DNA of 64,000 nucleotides from Litorimonas sp947503715 (lineage in GTDB: Bacteria > Pseudomonadota > Alphaproteobacteria > Caulobacterales > Maricaulaceae), in NCBI RefSeq assembly GCF_050271975.1, contig NZ_CP189850.1, positions 558,001 through 622,000 on the forward strand, written 5' to 3'. Both the position numbers and the translations under genes were made by a program. Position 1 is the stretch's first letter, and each line of letters opens with the position of its first letter. The notes under the pieces are model-generated. The model was not told where the DNA came from and did no database searches. It worked only from the letters and a program-made list of their open reading frames with translations. Shown piece by piece: positions 44,178 through 52,293 of the stretch.

Positions 44178-45230
44178 ATGAAAATTACGGGTGCCAGACA
44201 GGCGCGCTTCCTCCAATCTCCGCCGCCAGATGTGATCGGTGTCTTATTATTTGGCCCGGACCGGGGCCGCGTGAAATCCCGCGCCCAAGCCCTCGCGACC
44301 GTCATGGTGCCGGATGCGGACCCGACCTTTGGTGCGACGCTAATTACGGCGGATGACCTGACGGGGGATCCTGCGAAACTCTCTGATGAGATGAGCGCGA
44401 TGAGTTTGCTGGGTGGGGGACGGCTCGTGCGATTACGGTTGGACCATGAACGGCAGGCCGCAGCCATTTCTAAATTAATTAAAAGTTTCGACACCGAGCC
44501 TGACCGCGCGGAAGCAAAACTCATTATCGAGGCAGGCGACATGACGACTCGTTCCGCCATTCGTAAGGCTGTCGAAGCGTCGAAACACTTCGCAGCTATT
44601 GGGTGCTATGCCGCCAATGCCAATGACCTCCGCGATCAAATTAAAGATAGCTTGAAAGCCCATTCTATCGATATCACGCCCGAGGCGCTGGAAAACTGGT
44701 TGCCCCTACTGGAGGGTGACCACGCCCTCGCGACGGGCGAGATCGAGAAGATGGCTCTATATAAGGGCTACGGAAAATCCGAGGGTGAAGTTGTCACGCT
44801 GACGGATATTCAAGCCGTTGCCGCAGGTGGGCAATCCGCCTCTATCGACTCCATTGTGACCGACGCCCTGACCGGCGATGTGGACGCCATGGATGCCAAT
44901 TTCCGTCGCGCTGTTGCGGGCAAAGTCAGCCCCATCGGCATTCTCTTCGGTTTACAAAGACAGCTCATGCGCCTGACCGAAGCCTCAATCCTGATGGACG
45001 CGGGACAGCCCAAAGGGCAAGCTATGCGCGCCCTTCGCCCGCCCGTTTTCGCCATGCAGGAACGGGTATTTTCACGGCAACTCGATATTTGGGGATTGCG
45101 CATGTTGCGGCGGTCCCTGTTCGAATGTCAGCAAGCCGAACGCGCTGCGAAAACAGCGGGCGCACCTGTTGATTCCATTGTCTCGCGTCTGTTACTCGCG
45201 CTCTCTGGCTATGCCGCAAAGAGGAGATAA
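44178..45230 (+). CDS. holA: DNA polymerase III delta subunit
   Basis: Clamp-loader subunit that opens the beta clamp and lets the replicase load; 350 aa, normal length. The N-terminal FLQSPPPDVIGVLLFGPDRG and LITADDL, the degenerate AAA+ region, and the C-terminal collar domain (VFSRQLDIWGLRMLRRSLFECQQAERAAKTAG) are typical. It lies ten bases after lptE and its stop abuts the MscS start region. Confidence 0.93.
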   Translation: MKITGARQARFLQSPPPDVIGVLLFGPDRGRVKSRAQALATVMVPDADPTFGATLITADDLTGDPAKLSDEMSAMSLLGGGRLVRLRLDHERQAAAISKLIKSFDTEPDRAEAKLIIEAGDMTTRSAIRKAVEASKHFAAIGCYAANANDLRDQIKDSLKAHSIDITPEALENWLPLLEGDHALATGEIEKMALYKGYGKSEGEVVTLTDIQAVAAGGQSASIDSIVTDALTGDVDAMDANFRRAVAGKVSPIGILFGLQRQLMRLTEASILMDAGQPKGQAMRALRPPVFAMQERVFSRQLDIWGLRMLRRSLFECQQAERAAKTAGAPVDSIVSRLLLALSGYAAKRR

Positions 45231-45233
45231 GTG

Positions 45234-46073
45234 ATGGATAAGATGATGGAATATTGGACGCTCTTGGAGGAAAAGTTCCCTTTCGTACTCGGAATTTCCG
45301 GCAATATCCTCTCCGCGATCCTGATTTTTATTGTCGGCATAATGGTCGGACGTTGGGTGCAGAAACGTATCCGCCGCTCGAAAATTGGCGGCTCCCATCT
45401 GGACGCAACGTTAAAGCCCGTTATCGCCTCTGCAATTTTCTACGTCATTATCGCGATGACAATCTATGCTGTCCTGATAAAAGTTGGGGTCCCGGCCTCC
45501 TCGCTTATCGCCGTATTCGGCGCAGCGGGCCTGGCCATTGGTCTCTCGCTGAAAGACACATTATCCAATATCGCATCGGGCATCGTGTTACTTTTCCTCC
45601 GCCCCATTAAAGTCGGCGAGTTTGTGGATCTCCCGAACGGTTCAGGGACGATTTCGGAAATTGGTTTATTTTCTACGACATTAAAAACGGCAGACGGGCT
45701 GTTCCAATATATCCCGAACGCAAAAGTTTGGGATGGTCGCATCCAGAATTACGCGCGTCATGATATGCGTCAATTCCGCCTTGATATTGGCGTGAGTTAT
45801 GACACGGATTTGCGTCAAGCGCAGTCGGTTATGCTGGAAACACTGTCCTCAGCAAAGGACAGGATTTCAGACAATGCCCCGACGCCGCCGGAAGCTTTCG
45901 TTATGAGCTTCGGCGATAGTTCCGTGAACTATAATTGCCGTGTCTGGTTACCCGGCAATAATTGGTTCAACCGCGCGTCGGAACTTCGGATTGAGATTTT
46001 CGAAGCGCTTGGCAAAGCGGATATCGAAATTCCATTCCCGCAACGCGTCGTCACGATGAAGAAAGAGGATTAG
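45234..46073 (+). CDS. MscS-family mechanosensitive channel, short form
   Basis: A 279-residue channel of classic MscS size: three N-terminal membrane segments, the pore helix PASSLIAVFGAAGLAIGLSLKDTLSNIASGIVLL (about 85-118), RPIKVGEFVDLPNG in the beta domain and a C-terminal EIPFPQRVVTMK. The ATG at 45234 has GAGGAG seven bases upstream; the GTG one codon earlier is less well placed. It follows holA directly and may be part of its operon. Confidence 0.93.
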   Translation: MDKMMEYWTLLEEKFPFVLGISGNILSAILIFIVGIMVGRWVQKRIRRSKIGGSHLDATLKPVIASAIFYVIIAMTIYAVLIKVGVPASSLIAVFGAAGLAIGLSLKDTLSNIASGIVLLFLRPIKVGEFVDLPNGSGTISEIGLFSTTLKTADGLFQYIPNAKVWDGRIQNYARHDMRQFRLDIGVSYDTDLRQAQSVMLETLSSAKDRISDNAPTPPEAFVMSFGDSSVNYNCRVWLPGNNWFNRASELRIEIFEALGKADIEIPFPQRVVTMKKED

Positions 46074-48709
46074 TCTTTCGGCCAATTTTCAGGTGTGATG
46101 CGGTGGCCGCCAAGTCGCTGCGTTGCGCCCTGATGACAGGACAGATAAATTAATTGCAAGCCGTTCTCTCCTGAACTGACATGATTGAGCACATCAAACA
46201 TATCATCCCGACGTCGATCATCTGCATAGACCAGCGCGTCGTCCAAAATAACAGGGGCATCTGCCCCGCCGCGTTTTAACAGTCGCGCAAAAGCCAGCCG
46301 CGTTAGGATCGCAATCTGTTCCCGCGTCCCGCCTGAGAGCTGTCCAATATCTTCAATACGACCCCCGCGACTGACCGTATCCGCGCCGAGACTCTCATTC
46401 AAATTTGCCTCAGTGCCGGGCAGGACCATGGCGAGAAGGGGCGCAAGTTCCGCGCGCACAGGTTCAGTATAAGCTTCGCGGAGTTTAGACTGAGACGCAA
46501 GTAACGTATCCCTCAAGAGCGTTTGCGCGGCGACGCGGCGCTCCAACCGATCAAGCTCCGCCTGCTCCAGTTCCAGTTTTGCCACCAGCGCCTCGACTTT
46601 TGCATCTGCGTCTTGGCCCTCAAAAGCGGCATCCCGATTGGCCCGCAGGCTGGCTTCTCGGCGTTGCAAATCCTGTAGGTTTGATTGGGTTTGCGCCGCG
46701 ATTTGTTCCAGGCGGGTCAATCGGCTTTGCAATAGGGTGAGCGATTGTGTCGGCGCATTGGACTGCGCCGCCGCCACTGCTTTTTCCGCCAGTCGGGCCT
46801 CAGATGCGGTCTTCAGGACCGCCGCCGCAAATTCATCCGCTTGCGTAGTTCGCTCAGCTTCGGTGTCAGACAGTCGAAGGGCGGTGAGATTATTTCGCAG
46901 CCCGTCCAATTTCGCCTTGGCCGCCGCCTGCGTTTCACGCAGTTCCGCAATCTCGCCATTCAACGCATCCAACCGTCCCCGCGCGGATGTTAGTTCCCGC
47001 CTGATGTCATCCTCGCCGTCTGCTGGCCGAGCCTCAACCAAATCAATATCCGCCAGTTTTTCGGACAGGTCTTCTGCGAGGCGGCGTGCGGTTTCCAATT
47101 CCGTCCGCATGGCCGCTTCGCCCTGCGGTGCCAACGATGTCATATCCGCCGTGATGCGTTGGCGTTCCGTTTCCAGATCATGGCGTTCATCCGCAACCTG
47201 CCGCGCCGTTGCGACATCCGCCACTCCCAGCACATCCAGCTGTGCGGCGAAGGCTTTATCCGCCTCTTTCAACTCGCGCTCCAGAACTTGCAGCCGGTTA
47301 TTATCGCCGCGCAATCGTCCTATGCCTTCAATATCCAAAGTCTGGGAGCCGGAGAGTTCTATCGGGCCCGAGGTCAGGGCTTTTCCGTCTAGCGTAATTT
47401 TCCCCGCGCCGGAACTTGCGAGGTCGAGATAGAGATGGGTCGTCAGCGCCGCGATCTCTGCCTCCACCCGCCGCAAGGCATCCGCCAATCGTTCGAGGGG
47501 GTGAATATCCGCACGTTTGACTATCGGCATATCGGCTAGTTGCATATCGAGCGCTGCAAGACGGGAGGATAAGTTTCGGTAGTTTTCATCAACTGCGGTC
47601 AAATAAGCGGTGTCCCGTCCTGCCGTTTCAAGCCGGAGTTTCAGATTTGCGGCCTCTTCCGCCGCTTGTCGGGCCTGCCCATATTCCGCGGCTTGCGTGT
47701 CCAGCGCCTCGATGTCCGAGCGCAGCGCGGTTTTCATTTCGGTCTTTTGTTCGAGTAATTTCACACGTTCCTTCTGTGCGGTTTCAAGCGCCGTGATCTC
47801 GGCCTGCCAGCGAATAAAATCCGTCAGTGCTTCGATATGCGCGGCCTGCTGCTCACCCGCGCGGCTGGCCATTTGCGCGGCGCGGTCGCGTTCCGCTTGC
47901 AGGCGTTGAAGGTCGGTTTCAAAGGCCTGCGCGGCGGTCATCGCATCGCGCGTCGCCTTGATTTCAACCGCGCTCTCCGCTGCATCAAACCCGTCTTCCA
48001 TGCGCTGGATATCGTCGCGGGTTTTTGCAAGTTTCAATCCGGTCTCATATGTGGTCTCGCGCTTGGCCTTAGCGTCAGCCAATGCAGATTGCGTTGCCGC
48101 CAGTGCATCCCGCGCGAGTTTCAACGGCCCGTTGGATTTTTCACGACCCGTGCCCGTAATATTTTCGGCCAGATCCGCTTCGACCCGTGTCAGATATTCA
48201 CGCGCGCGGTCCCCGCCGACGAGGGTTGTGAGTTCGCCCTCCAATCGGCTGGCAACCTGACCGTCATCGCTAACGCCTACCATGGAGTCGCCCTGCCGGA
48301 CCCAGAGCAATCCGGACGGACCTTTTTCATGACCTTCCGGACTGAGGAGGTGGGCGAGCCGTTCTTCCGCTTCGCGGTTGACGGCCAGAACCTGCCCGGA
48401 CCCGCTGCGCAATTCACAAAGCTTCCCTTTCATAAACCGTTTTTTGAGATCGTAGGCTTCTCCACCCGCTTCGAATTTAATCTCACCCTCAGGTCCAAAC
48501 TCTGATCCTCCCGTCATGAGGGATTTGACCTGTTTGTCGGAACTGGAAAACGGTTTGAACAGGAATGTCTCGAGCGCTTTCAGGACCGTCGATTTCCCAA
48601 ACTCATTCGTTTCGCAAATGACGTTGAGGCCGGAGGTCAATCCTTCCAAAGCGATCCCATCTTCGCCAAACGGGCCGACATGTCGAAAGCGCAGAGAGAT
48701 CAACCTCAT
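46070..48709 (-). CDS. SbcC/YhaN-like SMC-type ATPase
   Basis: An 879-residue ATPase with the SbcC/Rad50 layout: N-terminal ATP-binding lobe, Q-loop LLWVRQGD (about 134-141), roughly 500 residues of coiled coil, then signature LSGGTREQ, Walker B VILDDALVY and a final His in YLSCHQ. The phosphate loop reads CETNEFGKST (32-41), so the usual first Gly is Glu33. It overlaps the phosphoesterase gene by four bases and should form a nuclease-ATPase complex for DNA ends or recombination. Tail-to-tail with MscS (4-base overlap). Confidence 0.88.
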   Translation of the reverse strand: MRLISLRFRHVGPFGEDGIALEGLTSGLNVICETNEFGKSTVLKALETFLFKPFSSSDKQVKSLMTGGSEFGPEGEIKFEAGGEAYDLKKRFMKGKLCELRSGSGQVLAVNREAEERLAHLLSPEGHEKGPSGLLWVRQGDSMVGVSDDGQVASRLEGELTTLVGGDRAREYLTRVEADLAENITGTGREKSNGPLKLARDALAATQSALADAKAKRETTYETGLKLAKTRDDIQRMEDGFDAAESAVEIKATRDAMTAAQAFETDLQRLQAERDRAAQMASRAGEQQAAHIEALTDFIRWQAEITALETAQKERVKLLEQKTEMKTALRSDIEALDTQAAEYGQARQAAEEAANLKLRLETAGRDTAYLTAVDENYRNLSSRLAALDMQLADMPIVKRADIHPLERLADALRRVEAEIAALTTHLYLDLASSGAGKITLDGKALTSGPIELSGSQTLDIEGIGRLRGDNNRLQVLERELKEADKAFAAQLDVLGVADVATARQVADERHDLETERQRITADMTSLAPQGEAAMRTELETARRLAEDLSEKLADIDLVEARPADGEDDIRRELTSARGRLDALNGEIAELRETQAAAKAKLDGLRNNLTALRLSDTEAERTTQADEFAAAVLKTASEARLAEKAVAAAQSNAPTQSLTLLQSRLTRLEQIAAQTQSNLQDLQRREASLRANRDAAFEGQDADAKVEALVAKLELEQAELDRLERRVAAQTLLRDTLLASQSKLREAYTEPVRAELAPLLAMVLPGTEANLNESLGADTVSRGGRIEDIGQLSGGTREQIAILTRLAFARLLKRGGADAPVILDDALVYADDRRRDDMFDVLNHVSSGENGLQLIYLSCHQGATQRLGGHRITPENWPKD

Positions 48710-49839
48710 GCCGTTTCCGCCCCGTAACGCAGAAGAATTTGCAGCGCCTCGCTCGCAATGTCGCGATCTAGTTTCGACAGGTCTTCATCATTCCGGCGGT
48801 TCAGCAAATCCTGCGCCGCATCGCGCACAGACCCTTGCGCATCCAGCGCGTCAATATCTTCGGGAACGACAACGATGTTCACATCGGTTTCTCCACGGAG
48901 TTGCAGTGACGCGCAGTCACCGCGTAAGGCATTTATGCGCGCTTCGAAAACAGTCCAATCCGCGACTGTGACGCCACCGGAAACGTCAAGACGCACATGT
49001 GTTCGGCGTAAGGGTTGACCCTCTGACAGACGGTTTTCCAACACCTCCAAACTTGCGCCTATCTCATCCGGTTGGAGTTTAAGGGACAGAACGGGCCAGT
49101 CATATTTCGCGGTAGGAATTTCACGAATAAGAGGTTCCGGCCCAGCCCCCACCGTGACCAATAAGACCTGTCCACGAGCGCCCATTTTATGGCGGTCAGG
49201 TTCAGGTGTTCCAGAGTAGTGGGTTTTGGAATTAATTGCACTTCGCCCATGCCAATCACCAAGCGCAAGATAATCGAGCCTAGCTGTTTCAGCACGGGTT
49301 GGGGGAATGACTTCGCGGTCCGTGTCCCCCTCAGTTCCGAACCCTTTCACCGCACCATGAGCGAGGCCGATGCGTAGGTTTCCCGGCGGCGTTTTTGCCA
49401 AGTCCATCCACGCCGTCAAGTCTTGCCCGTGTTGTATTCGCTGCCATGGCGCAGGTAGGAGCGAGACACCCGCTTCAATCTCAACGGGGTTGGGCTCCCG
49501 AAAGACACGGACATTTTTCGGCGCAATCTCTTCCACCCGATCCCACAATCCATCCGCCCCATCGGGGTCATGATTGCCGGGTAGGAGCCACCAGATAACC
49601 TCCGGCGTTTCGCCCATCACGGTCAGGGGTTGGCGGAGGGTTGTGTTGGAGGGGATAGCGCTGTCCCAGACATCGCCCGCAACAAAAATATGTGTCGCGC
49701 CCTCTTCCGCTGCAGCTTTCGCAATCCGGCTGATGACCTCTATCCGGGCTTCGCGTAGGGGGCCGGCTTGAGCGTCAGGGAATTGCCCAAAACTCTTGCC
49801 GAGTTGCCAATCCGCCGTATGGATGAAGGTAAAGGCCAA
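48706..49839 (-). CDS. SbcD/YhaO-like metallophosphoesterase
   Basis: The nuclease partner of the SbcC-like ATPase, 377 aa. Metal-binding motifs: HTADWQLG (Asp10; the usual His at position 12 is Gln), AGDVWD (55-59), LPGNHD (near 88), LAHG and LGDWHG near 200. It presumably cuts DNA ends or hairpins after the ATPase opens the complex. The parB stop is 14 bases downstream. The Gln-for-His change removes one expected ligand, but the same DWQ reading is my recollection of related proteins, so it may not be inactivating. Confidence 0.87.
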   Translation of the reverse strand: MAFTFIHTADWQLGKSFGQFPDAQAGPLREARIEVISRIAKAAAEEGATHIFVAGDVWDSAIPSNTTLRQPLTVMGETPEVIWWLLPGNHDPDGADGLWDRVEEIAPKNVRVFREPNPVEIEAGVSLLPAPWQRIQHGQDLTAWMDLAKTPPGNLRIGLAHGAVKGFGTEGDTDREVIPPTRAETARLDYLALGDWHGRSAINSKTHYSGTPEPDRHKMGARGQVLLVTVGAGPEPLIREIPTAKYDWPVLSLKLQPDEIGASLEVLENRLSEGQPLRRTHVRLDVSGGVTVADWTVFEARINALRGDCASLQLRGETDVNIVVVPEDIDALDAQGSVRDAAQDLLNRRNDEDLSKLDRDIASEALQILLRYGAETA

Positions 49840-49853
49840 GGTGGAGTGTTCGC

Positions 49854-50852
49854 CTATTCCTTGAGACGCTGCATCAGAGCTTCAAGTTGTTTCGCCGTTT
49901 TATATTTAATGCGGACCTCCCCTGCCCCGCCCTTGTCGCGCAGATCAACCGCGAGGCCGAGCGCATCGGTCAAATCGGATTCGACCTTAATGATATTCGG
50001 GTCTTTATAAGATTTCGGTTTTGGCGGCGAGACGGGTTCACCATCCCGAAGCGCCTTCGCAATCTTCTCCGTTTCCCGAACGGACAGACCTTCCTCAACA
50101 ATTCGCGTCGCCAGCGCTTCCGCATCGGGCACATTGGCGAGCGCTTTGGCGTGACCCTGAGAAATCCGCCCACGCGCAATATGCATTTGAACAGGCCCAG
50201 GCAGGTCGAGCAATTTCATGAGGTTTGCGACATGCGGACGCGATTTCCCGACAGCATCTGACACATCGGCCTGCGTCCGGCCAAAGTCCTCCATCAGGGC
50301 TTTATAGGCGCGGGCTTCTTCAATCGGGGACAGGTCAGCGCGTTGAACATTTTCGACAACGCCGATTTCCAGAACTTCCTGATCCGTCAACTCACGGATG
50401 AGGACGGGCATGGAGCTGAGCCCCGCTTTTAACGAAGCCTGCCAGCGGCGTTCACCTGCGACGATTTGATAATCCGCCTTTTTTGAGACGCGGCTGCGCT
50501 CGCTCTCCGGCAGGGGCCGGACGAGAATAGGTTGGAGGAGGCCTTTCTCCTTAATGGATTCGGTCAGCTCTTCCAATTCGCGCTGGTCGAACCGTTTGCG
50601 AGGTTGGTCCGGATTACGTGTCAGTCGCGCGATCGAAATAAATTGAATGGCGCGTTTTTCAGTCTCCGGCTTTTTATGGCTCAGGGCCATGCCATAGCTT
50701 GGGACGGATTTCGTCTCCAAGGGCGGTTGCCCTGCGGATGTCTCGACGTCGTCTGAGGGGACAGAAATATCCGCCATGAGTGCGGAGAGGCCCCGACCCA
50801 GACCCCGATCGCTGGCTTTTTTCTTATTTGGCTTTTTCTTTTCGTCAGACAT
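49854..50852 (-). CDS. parB: chromosome-partitioning protein ParB
   Basis: CTP-dependent clamp that loads at parS and slides to form the partition complex; 332 aa. The early ISIARLTRNPDQPRKRF leads into LLQPILVRPL. The CTP-binding GERRW motif is in YQIVAGERRWQASLKAG (about 120-136). The helix-turn-helix EARAYKALMEDFGRTQADVSDAVGKSRPHVANLMKL is near 155-195. The C-terminal dimer domain is complete. Acts on the parS sites at 52228-54288. The parA stop lies 16 bases upstream. Confidence 0.96.
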   Translation of the reverse strand: MSDEKKKPNKKKASDRGLGRGLSALMADISVPSDDVETSAGQPPLETKSVPSYGMALSHKKPETEKRAIQFISIARLTRNPDQPRKRFDQRELEELTESIKEKGLLQPILVRPLPESERSRVSKKADYQIVAGERRWQASLKAGLSSMPVLIRELTDQEVLEIGVVENVQRADLSPIEEARAYKALMEDFGRTQADVSDAVGKSRPHVANLMKLLDLPGPVQMHIARGRISQGHAKALANVPDAEALATRIVEEGLSVRETEKIAKALRDGEPVSPPKPKSYKDPNIIKVESDLTDALGLAVDLRDKGGAGEVRIKYKTAKQLEALMQRLKE

Positions 50853-50868
50853 AGTATAACCCGTTGTT

Positions 50869-51648
50869 TTATTTACGGTTTCTGTGTTTTTTAATCAATT
50901 CATCGGCCAAAGCGAGATATGCTTTTGCACCCTTGGAAGACGGCGCATAGCTGATGACCGGCTGGCCAAAACTCGGTGCTTCTGCGATGCGAACATTGCG
51001 CGGAATGATCGTCTCGAACACAGCGCGGCCCAGATGCTTGCGGACATCCTCGGCGACCTGCGCAGACAACCGGTTCCGGCGGTCATACATGGTCAACATC
51101 ACACCATCGATGGCGAGCGATGGGTTGATAGAAGACTTCGCCATCTCGACGGTTTGCAATAGCTGGCTCAATCCTTCGAGGGCGAAGAATTCGCATTGCA
51201 GCGGAACGATGACGGATCGCGCGGCAGCCAGTGCATTGATGGTCAGTAGGTTTAGCGAGGGAGGGCAATCGATTAGAACGTAATCAAATTGCGCTTCTGA
51301 GACTTGTACCGCCTCTCGCAGGATCCGTGTGCGGCCTTCCGCTTGGCCAATTTCCATTTCGGCGGCCGAGAGGTCGACATGGCTGGGAAGGACGGACAAG
51401 CCCGAAACCTGTGTCGGTTGAATCGCATCATCCAAGGCCAGTCGCTCGGTCATGACATTATATACGGTACGCTCCCGTTGCGCACGTGGAATGCCGAGGC
51501 CTGTGGACGCGTTCCCCTGCGGGTCCATGTCAATCAGGAGAACCCGCAAATCCTTGGCCGCCAGCGCCGCCGCAAGATTAATCGACGTTGTCGTCTTTCC
51601 GACGCCGCCCTTTTGATTGACGATAGCGATGATGCGATCAGGATTCAC
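50869..51648 (-). CDS. parA: chromosome-partitioning ATPase ParA
   Basis: Deviant Walker-type ATPase of 259 aa that moves the ParB-parS complex to the cell pole. The deviant P-loop QKGGVGKTTTSINLA is at residues 12-26, the second motif is DMDPQGNAS near 40 and the switch DYVLIDCPPSLNLLT near 120. Starts 9 bases after rsmG and is followed by parB, giving the usual rsmG-parA-parB arrangement. Confidence 0.97.
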   Translation of the reverse strand: MNPDRIIAIVNQKGGVGKTTTSINLAAALAAKDLRVLLIDMDPQGNASTGLGIPRAQRERTVYNVMTERLALDDAIQPTQVSGLSVLPSHVDLSAAEMEIGQAEGRTRILREAVQVSEAQFDYVLIDCPPSLNLLTINALAAARSVIVPLQCEFFALEGLSQLLQTVEMAKSSINPSLAIDGVMLTMYDRRNRLSAQVAEDVRKHLGRAVFETIIPRNVRIAEAPSFGQPVISYAPSSKGAKAYLALADELIKKHRNRK

Positions 51649-51657
51649 GGGCGTCCT

Positions 51658-52293
51658 CTATTTGGCTTTGAGGTTTGTGACGCGCAAAATGGTGGCGTCC
51701 GGGTCTGTCTTGCTTTTGTAACGCTCCAGATCGAATTGCCAGTGCTCTCGGGCGGTTTCCACTTCCTTATCCGCAGTTTCTCCCTTGGGGAGGAGGAGTG
51801 TTGCATCTTCTGTGATATGCGGCGCGGCATAGGCGAAGAGTTTTGGCAGCGGCGCAAAAGCACGGGCTGTCAGGACATCGGCTTTCAAAGGCGGGAGCGC
51901 CTCAATACGTGCGGAATGAACAGTTATGGGCAGGGAGAGATCTCGCGTGACCGTCTTGAGAAAGCTCGTCTTTTTCCCCACAGATTCAACAAGGTGCACC
52001 TCCCCTGCCCCACGCTGTTTCGCGTAGATGCCGAGAGACAATCCCGGGAACCCACCGCCGGAGCCGAAATCTACGAGGCGCGTCCAGTTGTCAGGCAAAT
52101 ATGCGTTGAGTTGCCAACTGTCATAAGCGTGACGGTGCCAGAACTGACCGACTTCCCGCGGTGCGACGAGATTAATGCGGCTATTCCATTTCTGCAGAAG
52201 CGTGTTCCACGTCGCGAAATCCGAAAGTGTTCCACGTGGAACATTCGTGGTATTGGCGAAATCGGATTCCGTCCAGAGGCTGACATCTCTCAT
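51658..52293 (-). CDS. rsmG: 16S rRNA (guanine527-N7) methyltransferase
   Basis: SAM-dependent ribosomal RNA methyltransferase (GidB), 211 aa. LVDFGSGGGFPGLSLGIY near residues 67-84 is the SAM site, and VHLVESVGKKTSFLKTV follows. It overlaps mnmG by four bases. The first 25 codons contain a perfect parS site (52228-52243), read as V-P-R-G-T, and a half-site nearby. Confidence 0.95.
   Translation of the reverse strand: MRDVSLWTESDFANTTNVPRGTLSDFATWNTLLQKWNSRINLVAPREVGQFWHRHAYDSWQLNAYLPDNWTRLVDFGSGGGFPGLSLGIYAKQRGAGEVHLVESVGKKTSFLKTVTRDLSLPITVHSARIEALPPLKADVLTARAFAPLPKLFAYAAPHITEDATLLLPKGETADKEVETAREHWQFDLERYKSKTDPDATILRVTNLKAK
52203..52218. other. parS half-site (degenerate)
   Basis: The first ten bases TGTTCCACGT match parS exactly and the second half (CGCGAA) does not. 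It lies 25 bp from the perfect site at 52228. It may be a decayed fifth parS or chance. Confidence 0.3.
52228..52243. other. parS site 1 (inside rsmG)
   Basis: Perfect 16-bp palindrome TGTTCCACGTGGAACA, the bacterial parS consensus for ParB binding. It falls in the rsmG coding sequence, where it is read in the minus frame as the residues NVPRGT. Confidence 0.92.

Noticed and set aside
46638..47432. 264-codon open frame on the plus strand
   Set aside because: Ser/Arg-rich antisense shadow of the SbcC-like coding region.
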